NCBI GenBank assembly: GCA_905182195.1
Contig: CAJJAW010000005.1
Coordinates: 310,001-374,000, forward strand
Length of the DNA: 64,000 bases
Origin: Alphaproteobacteria bacterium UBA4588
GTDB lineage: Bacteria; Pseudomonadota; Alphaproteobacteria; Rhodobacterales; Rhodobacteraceae
Reading direction: 5' to 3'
Every line of letters begins with the position of its first letter. Position 1 is the stretch's first letter. Of the stretch, positions 38,111 through 48,075 are shown piece after piece. The translations under genes and the position numbers were made by a program. Under the pieces are notes generated by a model. The model was given only the letters and a program-made list of their open reading frames with translations, made no database searches and was not told where the DNA came from.

Positions 38111-38566
38111 CTAGCTTAGTGCTTGTAATTGCTCTTTACTCAAGCTCCCTGGAACGATCACAATGGGAACTTCCAAACTGCCAGATGATTTTGATAGTTG
38201 CGTTACCAATGGACCCGGGCCTTTGCGATCTGTAGCTGCCCCTAGAACAAGAATATCAACCTCAGAGTCATCACGGATCTGTGATAGTATCTCAGCAACA
38301 ACCTCACCTTCGCGGATCACCAATTCAGGATTAACCTGATGTTTGTCGCGCATCCATTTAGCAAATACCTCAAAATGAGCATTAATCCGGTCTCGGGCCT
38401 CTTCACGCATTATTGCGCCCACACCAATCCAATGATTGAATTCTTCAGGGGGTATCACAGCTAAAATTTCAACCCGAGCACCAGTATTTTCTGCACGCAT
38501 TGCTGCAAAACGCATTGCGTTCAAACACTCTGTAGAACTGTCCAGCACAACCATAAATTTACGCAT
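38111..38566 (-). CDS. Universal stress protein (UspA family)
   Basis: About 151 residues from the ATG at 38566, which follows GGAGG by 7 bases. The start MRKFMVVLDSSTECLNAMRFA and the C-terminal GAATDRKGPGPLVTQL..SSGSLEVPIVIVPG fit the Usp fold. The G-2x-G-9x-G ATP motif is altered, so ATP binding is uncertain. A weak hairpin (GTGCC/GGCAC) follows the stop. Confidence 0.87.
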   Translation of the reverse strand: MRKFMVVLDSSTECLNAMRFAAMRAENTGARVEILAVIPPEEFNHWIGVGAIMREEARDRINAHFEVFAKWMRDKHQVNPELVIREGEVVAEILSQIRDDSEVDILVLGAATDRKGPGPLVTQLSKSSGSLEVPIVIVPGSLSKEQLQALS

Positions 38567-38670
38567 TAAGGGCCTCCGTTCAAAAGGCATCATGCCTGCT
38601 GCTAAATATACCTGCAACGCTAAAATTGCATTGTAGTCCTTTTCAAAACGTTAGGGGTAGTTGTTCGCAT

Positions 38671-39687
38671 CTAGCGTATCATACCAACAATATCATAAGT
38701 TTTTTGCAAAATTGGTCCAGCCAATGCTCGGCCACGCTCCGCCCCGCGCGCCAGAATGCGGTCAATCTCTTCTGAATCCTGCATCAAGCGAGACATTTCA
38801 CTCGAAATAGGGGCTAGTTTAGCTACAGCCAAATCCGCAAGCTTAGGCTTGAAAGCACCAAATTGTTGCCCAGCAAATTCGTCGATCACAGCCTGTACTG
38901 TCATCTCACTTAGTGATGCATAAATGTTGACTAAATTGCGTGCTTCAGGGCGACCTTCCAACCCTTCCAGGTTGTCAGGCAGGGGGTCCATGTCTGTTTT
39001 GGCTTTCTTGATCTTTTTTACCAAAGTCTCAGCGTCATCCGTCATATTCAAACGGCTCATATCGCTTGGATCTGATTTTGACATTTTCTTAGTCCCATCA
39101 CGCAAGCTCATTACTCGAGTGGCGGCGCCCTCAATCACTGGTTCAGGGATGGGAAAGAAATCCACACCAAAATCATTGTTGAACTTAACTGCAATGTCGC
39201 GGGTCAATTCAAGATGTTGTTTTTGATCTTCACCCACAGGCACATGAGTTGCATGGTAAATCAAAATATCAGCCGCCATCAACGCAGGGTATCCAAATAA
39301 CCCAAGCGAGGCGTTCTCACTATTATTGCCAGCCTTATCCTTCCACTGGGTCATCCGTTTCATCCAACCCATGCGAGCGACACAATTAAATATCCAACCC
39401 AGTTGCGCATGTTCTGGCACTTGGCTTTGATTGAACAGAATAGACTTTTCAGGGTCAATACCTGCAGCGATGAAGCCCGCACAGAGCTCACGGGTGTTGC
39501 GGCGCAAATCTTCAGGGTTTTGCCAAACTGTGATCGCATGCAGGTCAACCATGCAATAGACAGTTTCCAACCCATCATCACCCTGCATATCCACAAAGCG
39601 TTTCATTGCACCAAGATAATTTCCAAGAGTTAAGCCACCAGACGGTTGGATGCCAGAAAAGACGCGTGGTGTAAAAGTTTGGGTCAT
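38671..39687 (-). CDS. trpS: Tryptophan--tRNA ligase
   Basis: About 338 residues from the ATG at 39687 with GAGG upstream. It charges tRNA-Trp. Class I signatures are present: [17 protein letters not shown] (HIGH-equivalent TLGN) and KKMSKSDPS (KMSKS). MVDLHAIT and [18 protein letters not shown] confirm bacterial TrpS. Transcribed after murJ is not possible because the rhomboid-like gene lies between on the other strand. Confidence 0.96.
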   Translation of the reverse strand: MTQTFTPRVFSGIQPSGGLTLGNYLGAMKRFVDMQGDDGLETVYCMVDLHAITVWQNPEDLRRNTRELCAGFIAAGIDPEKSILFNQSQVPEHAQLGWIFNCVARMGWMKRMTQWKDKAGNNSENASLGLFGYPALMAADILIYHATHVPVGEDQKQHLELTRDIAVKFNNDFGVDFFPIPEPVIEGAATRVMSLRDGTKKMSKSDPSDMSRLNMTDDAETLVKKIKKAKTDMDPLPDNLEGLEGRPEARNLVNIYASLSEMTVQAVIDEFAGQQFGAFKPKLADLAVAKLAPISSEMSRLMQDSEEIDRILARGAERGRALAGPILQKTYDIVGMIR

Positions 39688-39760
39688 AGCAGCCTCTGCT
39701 CTAGAATTCATTCAATTCATCGCATACTTAGCAAGGCTAAAGCCGTCAAGGAAACAAGCA

Positions 39761-40435
39761 ATGCCCGACACACCCGCCCCAGCTGTCAATCCACTGCCCC
39801 CTGCAGTGATTGTGTTGTTTTTAATTATTGTGATCGGTGAGATATATGTCGCAGGAGCAGAGGCCAACCTTTGGGATAGTTTTGATGCCCGTATCAACTT
39901 AATACGCCAATTTGCCTTTATGCCAGAGGGGTTCGGACGAGCTTTATCGGGCGGCCTTTGGGTTCCTGAACTTTTTTGGCGAATGATGACCTACCCCTTT
40001 ATACATGGCTCTTTGATGCAGGCAGTTTTTGCCAGTGTGTTCATTTTAGCAATGGGCAAGTTTGTGGGTGAAGTTTTGGGGAATATTGCAGTAATAGCCA
40101 TATTTTCTTCATCTGCTATTTTCGCCGCATTGGGTTTTGCGCTATTTACCAGCTCCAGCTTTCCGTTGTTCGGCGGCTTTCCAGCCGCTTACGGACTGAT
40201 TGGCGCCTTTACCTTTGTGTTGTTCAGCCGCATTGAAGGGTTATTGAGTCAACAGCTTATAGCATTTAGATTGCTAGGGGTTTTGATGTTGATCAATATC
40301 AGCTTTTCACTACTCCAAGATGGGCCCCCACTTTGGGTTGCCGAATTATGTGGGGCCGTGACAGGATTTATTTCTGCAGCCATAATCCACCCCGGCGGGG
40401 TCCCTTTCATCATAAATAAGTTTAGGCGGAGTTAA
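39761..40435 (+). CDS. Rhomboid-like membrane protein lacking catalytic residues
   Basis: About 225 residues from the ATG at 39761 (AAGGAAAC upstream), with six hydrophobic segments and the rhomboid architecture (FWRMMTYPFIHGSLMQAVF in place of WR..T..F.H). In active rhomboids the Ser sits in GxSG; here the region reads GGFPAAYGLIG near 138-148 with Ala. The His of the last helix (AHLGG) is also absent, where the sequence reads AELCG near 194. I therefore call it a probable pseudoprotease. It is convergent with murJ, 2 bases apart. Confidence 0.75.
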   Translation: MPDTPAPAVNPLPPAVIVLFLIIVIGEIYVAGAEANLWDSFDARINLIRQFAFMPEGFGRALSGGLWVPELFWRMMTYPFIHGSLMQAVFASVFILAMGKFVGEVLGNIAVIAIFSSSAIFAALGFALFTSSSFPLFGGFPAAYGLIGAFTFVLFSRIEGLLSQQLIAFRLLGVLMLINISFSLLQDGPPLWVAELCGAVTGFISAAIIHPGGVPFIINKFRRS

Positions 40436-40437
40436 GA

Positions 40438-41967
40438 CTACCGGCGCACAAGACGGCGCAGTTCAACAAATGTGAAAGCCCCAGTTAACAGGCCAGAAAT
40501 TACATAACTCACCCCGCCTACTGCTAAAATTATAATCAACGCAATCACTCGCCATCCAGTGATCTGCAACATCGGCTCCAGAAGTGTAGCCGCAGCCCAA
40601 ATAGCGGCTCCCATCATCAGGCTGGCCAAAGCAATTCTCCATGACTTAGCCCGCAATTTCGCATCGAAGCGTGCCGCTTCACCAAATTTCCTACTGCCCC
40701 ACCAGAGGCAACCAAGCATAGCCCAACCAGCTAATGTAGCTCCATAGGCAGCCGCAGTGAACCCAACATAGGGCCGCAAAGCGATAGCAATAATGGCATT
40801 CACTACCAAAGCTACCAGTGCAAAGTAAAAGGGCGACTTTGTATCTTCGCGGGCAAAAAATAACGGCTGATATAGCTTTTGTAGCACAAAAGCTGGTAAG
40901 CCTAAACCATAAATTGCTGTTGCCAAAGCCGTAGCAGCAGTGTCGCCGGCGCCGAATGCCCCACGCTCAAAGAGCACAGATACTAAAGCTGTTGGAATCA
41001 CCAACAGCGCTATAGCACTTGGAATTGTTAGCAAAAGTGAAAACTCTGCCGCACGGTTAAAAGCATCGCGCCCACCATCCGTATCTCCCAAACGAAGCCT
41101 GCGAGAAAGATCCGGTAACAAGACAATCCCAATGGCTATGCCAACCACCCCAAGTGGCAACTGATACAACCTGTCTGCATAATAGAGCCACGCATTGGCA
41201 CCTTCAAAGTAACTGGCAATCTGGCGACCTACGACCAAATTCACCTGCACGACCCCACCGGCTAAAGCCGCAGGGGCGGCAATCACCGCCAACCGATTCA
41301 TTTGTGGCGTCATGCGCGGAAAACGTGGCACAAGGGTAAATCCAGCCCGATGAGCTGCTACCCAGACAAAAACTAACTGAGCTATACCAGCTACTGGTAC
41401 GCTCCAAGCAAGCGTCAAGCCAATGTTCCAACCGGCCCAGTTCCCAACAAAAAGCCCCCCTATGAAGCAGATATTCAGCAATATAGGCGCTGCTGAAGTT
41501 GCAACAAACCGACCTGCTGAGTTCAATACTCCGGACGCCAATGCAGCTAATGAAATGAAGAGGATATAGGGAAAAACAATTCGCCCAAAAACGACTGTCA
41601 GGTCAAACCTCTCATCGCCAGAAAAACCACTGGCCATAATCCAAACCAAATACGGCATGGCCAGCATGGCAATTGCATTTAATATGATCAAAACCAGCGC
41701 CAGCATTGACAGAGCGTCCCGCGCAAAATCTAGTGGGTCGTCTCCTGACGCCAGTTTTTTGGAAAAAATCGGCACAAAGGCCATGTTAAATGCGCCTTCA
41801 GCGAAAAATCTGCGAAACATGTTAGGTAGAGAAAACGCTAGTACAAAGGCCTCCGCCACAGGGGTAGCTCCCAGGACGCCAGCAATAAATACGTCCCGGA
41901 CAAAACCCAAAATCCGCGATACGAAGGTCCAAACCCCAACAGTAAAAATTCCTCGCATCATGCTCAT
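40438..41967 (-). CDS. murJ: Lipid II flippase MurJ
   Basis: 509 residues and about 14 membrane segments of the MviN/MurJ family. It flips the peptidoglycan precursor lipid II across the inner membrane. The start RGIFTVGVWTFVSRILGFVRD and SLPNMFRRFFAEGAFNMAFVPIF are diagnostic. It overlaps glnD by 4 bases (ATGA). Confidence 0.95.
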   Translation of the reverse strand: MSMMRGIFTVGVWTFVSRILGFVRDVFIAGVLGATPVAEAFVLAFSLPNMFRRFFAEGAFNMAFVPIFSKKLASGDDPLDFARDALSMLALVLIILNAIAMLAMPYLVWIMASGFSGDERFDLTVVFGRIVFPYILFISLAALASGVLNSAGRFVATSAAPILLNICFIGGLFVGNWAGWNIGLTLAWSVPVAGIAQLVFVWVAAHRAGFTLVPRFPRMTPQMNRLAVIAAPAALAGGVVQVNLVVGRQIASYFEGANAWLYYADRLYQLPLGVVGIAIGIVLLPDLSRRLRLGDTDGGRDAFNRAAEFSLLLTIPSAIALLVIPTALVSVLFERGAFGAGDTAATALATAIYGLGLPAFVLQKLYQPLFFAREDTKSPFYFALVALVVNAIIAIALRPYVGFTAAAYGATLAGWAMLGCLWWGSRKFGEAARFDAKLRAKSWRIALASLMMGAAIWAAATLLEPMLQITGWRVIALIIILAVGGVSYVISGLLTGAFTFVELRRLVRR

Positions 41968-44732
41968 GATATGGCCATAAGCGTGCCTTGCTTAAGCGCG
42001 TCCCTCAGCTTCTGCTCCAACATATCGCGTTTGGTTTTAGAGTGATACTTCAGCCCAAACACATCTTTGACGTAGAAGGTGTCCACTACTTGTTCGCCGT
42101 AAGTAGCAATTACTGCGCTAAAAATATTGACGTTGGCTGAAGTCAATGTGCGGGTGAGATCATATAACAAACCCAAACGATCTCGGGTATCAACCTCAAT
42201 AATCGTATAAATCTCTGATCCTTCGTTATCAAAACTGATCGATGTTGGCACCCTAAAGGCTCGTTCTCGCTTTTTAATCTTATCGCGTGATTGGATCTCC
42301 TCTCGGGCTACCACAGTCCCTTGCAGAGTGTCGTTTATCATCTTTTCGAGCCGGCCAAGACGGGTGTCCTCATATGGATGCCCGTCAGCATCCTGCACCC
42401 AAAAGACCGCCGTGGCGTAGCCGTCTTTGCTGGTAAAAGTACGCGCATCAACAACGTTGGCGCCACTAAGCGCCAAGGCGCCGCAAAACCGACTGAACAC
42501 GCCAGGATGATCCGCCATCGCGACACAAATCCGAGTAGCATCACGGTCGTCATCAGGTTGCAAATCCATGCGCATTTTATCGTCAGGAATATCCAACAAT
42601 AGACCTGCAAATATTTGGTGCGCAGTGACATGCAACCCCTGCCAATAGGGTGGATAATGTCGGTTTGTCTCCTGGCGCAAAGCGAGCTTGGGCCAATCAG
42701 CTAAACGGACCCGCAAGTTTCTCTTCGCTTCAGTCCCACGGTTTTCGCGGTTGAGATCCTCGAGGCCTGTTTCCAGTGCCTTTTTAGTTTGCCGGTACAA
42801 AGCGCGGATCAAAACCGCCTTCCAATTGTTCCAAACACCGGGGCCAACCCCAGATATATCACACACGGTCAAAACGGTTAGGAGGTCAAGGCGCTTAACC
42901 GACTGCACCGCTTTGGCAAAATCACGCACTGTTCGGGGATCAGCAATATCTCGTTTCTGAGCCATGTCTGACATCAGTAAATGATACCGAACCAACCATT
43001 CCACAGTTTCTGCCTCACCTGGCTTGAGACCAAGCCTAGGCGCAACTTCCCGTGCAATTTTAGCCCCAAGTACTGAATGATCATCTGGCCTACCCTTTCC
43101 AATATCATGCAACAACAACGCAATATAAATAACCTTACGGTTCAGCCCATCTGCCAAGATAGCACTTGCAACTGGTAATTCTTCAATTAACTCGCCCCGT
43201 TCAATCGCAGCCAAATGGCTAATGGTTTGGATGGTGTGCTCATCAACAGTGTAGGAGTGGTACATATTAAACTGCATCATCGCAACAATTGGCTCAAATT
43301 CCGGAATAAAGGCCGCTAGAACTCCAAGCTCGTTCATGCGGCGCAGGCCACGTTCTGGATTACCATGTTTCAGCAACAAATCAGAAAAAATGCGCACAGC
43401 CTCTTCAGAATTACGCATTTGCATATCAATCAAATGAAGATTGGCAGATACCAAACGCATCGCATTTGGATGGATAAGCAAGCCCGTGCGCAACCCTTCT
43501 TCAAAGACACGCAGTAAATTCATCTTGTCATCTAAAAATAGATCTGTATCCGATATCGCCAATCTATTTTGAACAATGGTATAACCAGGTCGCAGTTTTG
43601 GCTTGCGGCGTAAAAACCTCGCCAAGCGTGGCTCTTTTTTTATATTTGACGCCTCGAGTGCAGTTAAAAAAATGCGGGTCAATTCACCCACCTTGGTGGC
43701 ATGGCGGAAATAGGCTTGCATAAAATGTTCCACCGAGCGCCGCCCACCACGGTCTTTGAAGCCCATACTTTCTGCCACTTCGACCTGAAGCTCAAATGTC
43801 AGCTGTTCCATCGCCCGGTTTGCGATCAAATGCAGATGGCACCGCACCGCCCAGAGAAATTCTTGGGCTGCCAAAAATGTTGTAAATTCGTCAGAGCTGA
43901 AAACACCAGCCTCCACCAATTGCTCAGCGTGGAATACACCATTGATATATTTTTCTATCCAGAAAAGTGATTGCAAATCTCGCAACCCTCCCTTGCCCTC
44001 TTTTACATTGGGCTCCACCATATAACGTTGGCCACCCTGTTTGACGTGCCGCGCCTCGCGCTCAACAAGTTTGGCTTCAGTAAATTCGGCCGCCGTGCCT
44101 TTAAACAGTTTCTCACGCAATTCTTCTTGTAGCTGGTCAAACACGTCGACATCACCAAGCAGAAATCGCATTTCAACCAATGAAGTGCGTATTATGTAAT
44201 CTTCGCGAGCGAGGCGCAAACAATCGCGAATGGTACGGCTCGCATGACCAACCTTCAGGCGGAGGTCCCAAAGCACATATAAAAGGCTCTCAATCACACT
44301 TTCTGCCCAAGCAGTCATTTTGTAAGGCACCACAAACAGCAAATCAACATCAGAAAAAGGCGCCATTCCACCCCGCCCATACCCACCAACCGCAATTAAT
44401 GCCAGCCGTTCAGTGGTGGTCGCAATCTGGATTGGGTGCAAGTGTTGGATCACAGCATCATAAGCCGCGGCCACAACACAATCAGTAAGGTAGCAATAGC
44501 TAGCAGCAGTGGCATGTGCTTTAAAAGGTGCTAGTTTAAAAGCCGAGGTAATTTCTGTTGTGCCAGCAGTGCGCCCCTCACGTAAAACCTCAACCAATTT
44601 GGTCCGGATGTCAGATGAACATGAAAGTCCACTCAAACCAGCGCTTATTTGCGCCTCAACCACATCACGGTCAAAAATCTTTTTGGCTTCACAAATAAGT
44701 TTTTTAGGCCTGATAAGGTCAGAATTTCCCAA
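41964..44732 (-). CDS. glnD: [Protein-PII] uridylyltransferase/uridylyl-removing enzyme
   Basis: 922 residues, full length. GlnD senses glutamine and attaches or removes UMP on PII proteins. The domains are the nucleotidyltransferase (GGYGRGGMAPFSDVDLLF near 132-150), a GlnE-like helical part, the HD hydrolase domain (LLHDIGKG near 525) and two C-terminal ACT domains (VAMADHPGVFSRFCGALALSG and VDTRDRLGLLYDLTRTL). glnD lies immediately downstream of the LpoA-like gene (2-base gap), so co-transcription is likely. Confidence 0.96.
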   Translation of the reverse strand: MGNSDLIRPKKLICEAKKIFDRDVVEAQISAGLSGLSCSSDIRTKLVEVLREGRTAGTTEITSAFKLAPFKAHATAASYCYLTDCVVAAAYDAVIQHLHPIQIATTTERLALIAVGGYGRGGMAPFSDVDLLFVVPYKMTAWAESVIESLLYVLWDLRLKVGHASRTIRDCLRLAREDYIIRTSLVEMRFLLGDVDVFDQLQEELREKLFKGTAAEFTEAKLVEREARHVKQGGQRYMVEPNVKEGKGGLRDLQSLFWIEKYINGVFHAEQLVEAGVFSSDEFTTFLAAQEFLWAVRCHLHLIANRAMEQLTFELQVEVAESMGFKDRGGRRSVEHFMQAYFRHATKVGELTRIFLTALEASNIKKEPRLARFLRRKPKLRPGYTIVQNRLAISDTDLFLDDKMNLLRVFEEGLRTGLLIHPNAMRLVSANLHLIDMQMRNSEEAVRIFSDLLLKHGNPERGLRRMNELGVLAAFIPEFEPIVAMMQFNMYHSYTVDEHTIQTISHLAAIERGELIEELPVASAILADGLNRKVIYIALLLHDIGKGRPDDHSVLGAKIAREVAPRLGLKPGEAETVEWLVRYHLLMSDMAQKRDIADPRTVRDFAKAVQSVKRLDLLTVLTVCDISGVGPGVWNNWKAVLIRALYRQTKKALETGLEDLNRENRGTEAKRNLRVRLADWPKLALRQETNRHYPPYWQGLHVTAHQIFAGLLLDIPDDKMRMDLQPDDDRDATRICVAMADHPGVFSRFCGALALSGANVVDARTFTSKDGYATAVFWVQDADGHPYEDTRLGRLEKMINDTLQGTVVAREEIQSRDKIKKRERAFRVPTSISFDNEGSEIYTIIEVDTRDRLGLLYDLTRTLTSANVNIFSAVIATYGEQVVDTFYVKDVFGLKYHSKTKRDMLEQKLRDALKQGTLMAIS

Positions 44733-44734
44733 TC

Positions 44735-45922
44735 CTAAAATCCAAAACTTGAAAACGATCGTGGCGCTACTTCAAGTACAAAGACTTTTTTACCAACAAT
44801 GGTCGCAACCGCAAGTCCACGCTCTACAGTACCATCTCTACGTAGACGGAAAATGCCAGCTGCACCCTGAAATCCACTTGTCAAAGTGAGGCCTTGTTTA
44901 TTTAACGCATTGCGATTTCCGGTAGCCACAGAGGCTCCAACAGCCGCCACCCCATCATAAGCGATTGTTGCTAACGGATGCGGCGCTACGCCGTAAACAG
45001 ATTTAAAACGCGCGCGGAACTGCTCAGTGCGGATAGGGCTTGGCATAGCAAACCAACCGTCCTGAATACCCGGTAAATGAAAGGCTGAGGGCAAGACATC
45101 CCACTGCGAGAGCCCTGCAAACTGTACCACTTCAGGGTCGACGCCAGCCTCTGGCAGCAACTGTGCAATCAAGGGCAATCCCCCGTCATAATCTGCCGTC
45201 AAAAACACAATATCAGCCTCTACCAATTCATTGCGCTCAGCAACCCGGCTCATGGCCTCCACAACGTCCTGTTGGGTAAATTCATACTTTTCTATGCCAG
45301 CAGCCACATTGCCTCTATACTTCAGGGCTTTCTCAATCGCGTCACTCCCCGCCTGACCCGATACGTTGTTGGCGTGTACAATCAATGCCCGACTTTTGCC
45401 TTGGCCCAGCGCATAGGCCACCAAACGATCAGCGGTATTTTGAAAGGTATGGCCAAGCACATAGACGTTGCCACCGGCTATATCCACATTGTTGGACAGC
45501 GACAAAACGCTTATCCCACTACGGGCTACGGCATGACCCACAGCATTAGCCGCCCCAGCGAACAGAGGGCCCACGATCACTTCTGCTCCTTCCTGGACAG
45601 CCAAAAGACCCATTTCGGCGGCCTGCAGGTCGATGCCTGCCGTATCATAAACTCGTATTTCCATATCAACGCTGCCGGCCAAGTCGTCCATCGCCATGCG
45701 TGCGGCTTGCTCGGCAGACACTGCCAGTACACGCACCCGCGCGTCCTCCGAACTGATTGGCAATAGGACCGCAACTTGTACCTTACTTGAGCCATCGGTG
45801 CGGAGACCTCCACCCGAACGCTGGCTATTTGAAGATCCCACACAAGCAGTAATCAAAAATGCACCACACAGCGTCAAAGTAGCGCCCCGCAAATGCCGCA
45901 TCGAAGAAATTCGAGAACCCAT
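44735..45922 (-). CDS. Penicillin-binding protein activator, LpoA-like lipoprotein
   Basis: About 395 residues from the ATG at 45922. A lipoprotein signal is visible with lipobox LITAC and the lipidated Cys near 27. The remainder is a periplasmic-binding-protein-like fold (family Peripla_BP_6/LpoA): VAVLLPISSED, VIVGPLFAGAANAVG, FLTADYDGGLPL. In Gammaproteobacteria LpoA activates PBP1A; the role here is inferred by family. It is divergent from rsmI, a common arrangement. Confidence 0.87.
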   Translation of the reverse strand: MGSRISSMRHLRGATLTLCGAFLITACVGSSNSQRSGGGLRTDGSSKVQVAVLLPISSEDARVRVLAVSAEQAARMAMDDLAGSVDMEIRVYDTAGIDLQAAEMGLLAVQEGAEVIVGPLFAGAANAVGHAVARSGISVLSLSNNVDIAGGNVYVLGHTFQNTADRLVAYALGQGKSRALIVHANNVSGQAGSDAIEKALKYRGNVAAGIEKYEFTQQDVVEAMSRVAERNELVEADIVFLTADYDGGLPLIAQLLPEAGVDPEVVQFAGLSQWDVLPSAFHLPGIQDGWFAMPSPIRTEQFRARFKSVYGVAPHPLATIAYDGVAAVGASVATGNRNALNKQGLTLTSGFQGAAGIFRLRRDGTVERGLAVATIVGKKVFVLEVAPRSFSSFGF

Positions 45923-45997
45923 GGTCAAAGCGCCCCTTCAGAGGTTAATAGTCAGGTGTTACACCTATTTTATTGCAATCCACAAAGGGGTCCAGTG

Positions 45998-46867
45998 GTG
46001 AATCATAAATTGATCAAGTTGGAGCCGAGTTTATACCTTGTGGCAACACCTTTAGGTTCTGCAAGGGATATAACACTGCGGGCACTGGATATTTTGGCCT
46101 CGGCGGATATACTAGCAGCTGAAGATACTCGAACGGCACGAAAATTATTAGATATTCACGGCGTCTCTTTAGACGGCAGACGAATCATAGCTTACCATGA
46201 TCACAGCAATGCGAGCGATCGCCGACGTGTATTGAAACACATAGAAGAGGGGCGATCGGTTGCCTACATCTCCGAAGCCGGGACGCCATTAATTGCCGAT
46301 CCAGGTTATCAATTAGTCCGAGATGCGCGACAAGCTGCTATTAAAGTGCTTACCGCACCAGGCCCATCTGCCTGCATCGCGGCCCTAACGGTAGCGGGCT
46401 TGCCCACTGATCAATTCCATTTCGCGGGCTTTCTGCCGGCACAGCAAACGGCTCGCCAGAAAGATTTGATAGAACTAATGCTGCTGCACGCAACATTAGT
46501 ATTATACGAGTCTCCCAAACGTTTAAACGCACTCCTGGCAGATATCGAATCAATTGGTGGCAGTGTGCGAAAAGTGGCGGTATGCAGAGAGTTGACGAAG
46601 AAATTTGAAGATGTTCAAATTGGCTCAGTTAGCAATTTACGCGCATTTTATGACGCCAAGCCTGCTAAAGGCGAAATTGTCGTTTTGATTGCAGCAGGCG
46701 AAAACACCAAAGTTGGTGAGTCTGATTTGAAAGCAGCGCTTCTTAGCGCTATGTCGACCCTGAGAGTCAAAGATGCTGCCGATACTGTGGCAGGCGCTTA
46801 TGGGTTGCCACGACGTGAAATTTACCAAATGGCATTACAACTACAAGGAGCACAAAAAACAGATTAA
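45998..46867 (+). CDS. rsmI: 16S rRNA (cytidine1402-2'-O)-methyltransferase RsmI
   Basis: About 289 residues from a GTG at 45998 (AAAGGGG upstream). It methylates C1402 in the decoding centre. Family motifs are LYLVATPLGSARDITLRAL, AAEDTRTARKLL, YISEAGTPLIADPGYQLV and GPSACIAALTVAGLP. Compared with many relatives, no yraN gene follows; the next gene is gshB after 257 bases that hold no supported gene. Confidence 0.94.
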   Translation: MNHKLIKLEPSLYLVATPLGSARDITLRALDILASADILAAEDTRTARKLLDIHGVSLDGRRIIAYHDHSNASDRRRVLKHIEEGRSVAYISEAGTPLIADPGYQLVRDARQAAIKVLTAPGPSACIAALTVAGLPTDQFHFAGFLPAQQTARQKDLIELMLLHATLVLYESPKRLNALLADIESIGGSVRKVAVCRELTKKFEDVQIGSVSNLRAFYDAKPAKGEIVVLIAAGENTKVGESDLKAALLSAMSTLRVKDAADTVAGAYGLPRREIYQMALQLQGAQKTD

Positions 46868-47124
46868 TATCAGCAACCCTGTAAGATGCGATGGAAAACC
46901 TTTTATTTTTGGGGTTAGGCGAAAAAACCTTAGTGATTTATGGCGATGAAACACTACTAAGAAAAATTAATACAGGTTATTTCTATTTAACAAAATGCTG
47001 TTTGATGTAGCCAAAATGGATGTCTGCAAAAAATAAACACAGGTAAATTCCATAATGCAATACCCCCCCTTGCCAGCTTGCTACCCCGGTGCCATCTAGG
47101 GGTGAACAAGTCCGAGGTTATCGC

Positions 47125-48063
47125 ATGTCAAAAAAAGTTGCCTTTCAAATGGATCCTATGGAAGCGGTCAACATAGATGGAGACAGTACGTTTCATTTGG
47201 CGATGGAAGCCCAAGACCGAGGTCATGAAATTTATTACCATACGCCAAGCAAACTCGCATTCGAAGATGGCAAAGTCACTGCCAAGGGCCAAAAAATGAT
47301 CCTACGCCGGGAGATTGGTAAGCACGTTGATTTAGGCGAGTTGCAGCATTTAGATCTCCATGAGTTTGATGTGGTATGGCTACGCCAAGATCCACCCTTT
47401 GACATGGGTTACATCACAACAACTCATCTTTTGGACTTTTTAAAACCAGATACTTTGGTGGTAAATGAACCATTTTGGGTGCGCAATTACCCCGAAAAGC
47501 TTTTGATGCTACAGTTTCCAGATTTGATCCCACCCACCACAATCGCAAGAGATTTAGATACACTTAAAGCCTTCAGGGCCGTCCACAGTGACGTGATAGT
47601 AAAGCCACTCTACGGCAATGGTGGCGCGGGTGTGTTTCGTCTGCCCCCTGACGATCGAAATATTGCCTCACTGCATGAGTTGTTTACGAGCATCAACACC
47701 GAGCCCCTAATCATCCAAAAGTTTCTGCCAGGCGTCAGCAATGGCGATAAACGTGTAATATTAGTTGATGGAGAAGCTGTTGGTGCAATTAACCGCGTCC
47801 CTGCGCCCGGTGAAACGCGCTCCAATATGCATGTCGGCGGGCGCCCGGAAAAGGTGGGTCTAACAACGCAAGACCTTGAAATCTGTGCGGCCATCGGGCC
47901 AACGTTGCGTGAAAAGGGTCAGATTTTTGTGGGCATTGATGTGATTGACAATTATTTGACTGAGATCAATGTCACCTCGCCCACGGGTCTCCAAGAATTA
48001 CAGCGCTTTGATGGTACCAATGTGGCAGGTTTGATCTGGGATGCTATTGAGGCAAAACTATAA
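47125..48063 (+). CDS. gshB: Glutathione synthetase
   Basis: About 312 residues from the ATG at 47125, with CGAGG 8 bases upstream. It joins glycine to gamma-glutamylcysteine. The N-terminal KVAFQMDPMEAVNIDGDSTF and the ATP-grasp motifs VVWLRQDPPFDMGY, VKPLYGNGGAGVFR and EINVTSPTGLQEL are diagnostic. It converges with the RecD-like helicase gene 12 bases away. Confidence 0.96.
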   Translation: MSKKVAFQMDPMEAVNIDGDSTFHLAMEAQDRGHEIYYHTPSKLAFEDGKVTAKGQKMILRREIGKHVDLGELQHLDLHEFDVVWLRQDPPFDMGYITTTHLLDFLKPDTLVVNEPFWVRNYPEKLLMLQFPDLIPPTTIARDLDTLKAFRAVHSDVIVKPLYGNGGAGVFRLPPDDRNIASLHELFTSINTEPLIIQKFLPGVSNGDKRVILVDGEAVGAINRVPAPGETRSNMHVGGRPEKVGLTTQDLEICAAIGPTLREKGQIFVGIDVIDNYLTEINVTSPTGLQELQRFDGTNVAGLIWDAIEAKL

Positions 48064-48075
48064 CCAGCGTGGCGT

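Noticed and set aside
46890-47009. A 39-codon frame between rsmI and gshB
   Set aside because: No ribosome site and no recognisable protein family; probably chance in A+T-rich sequence.
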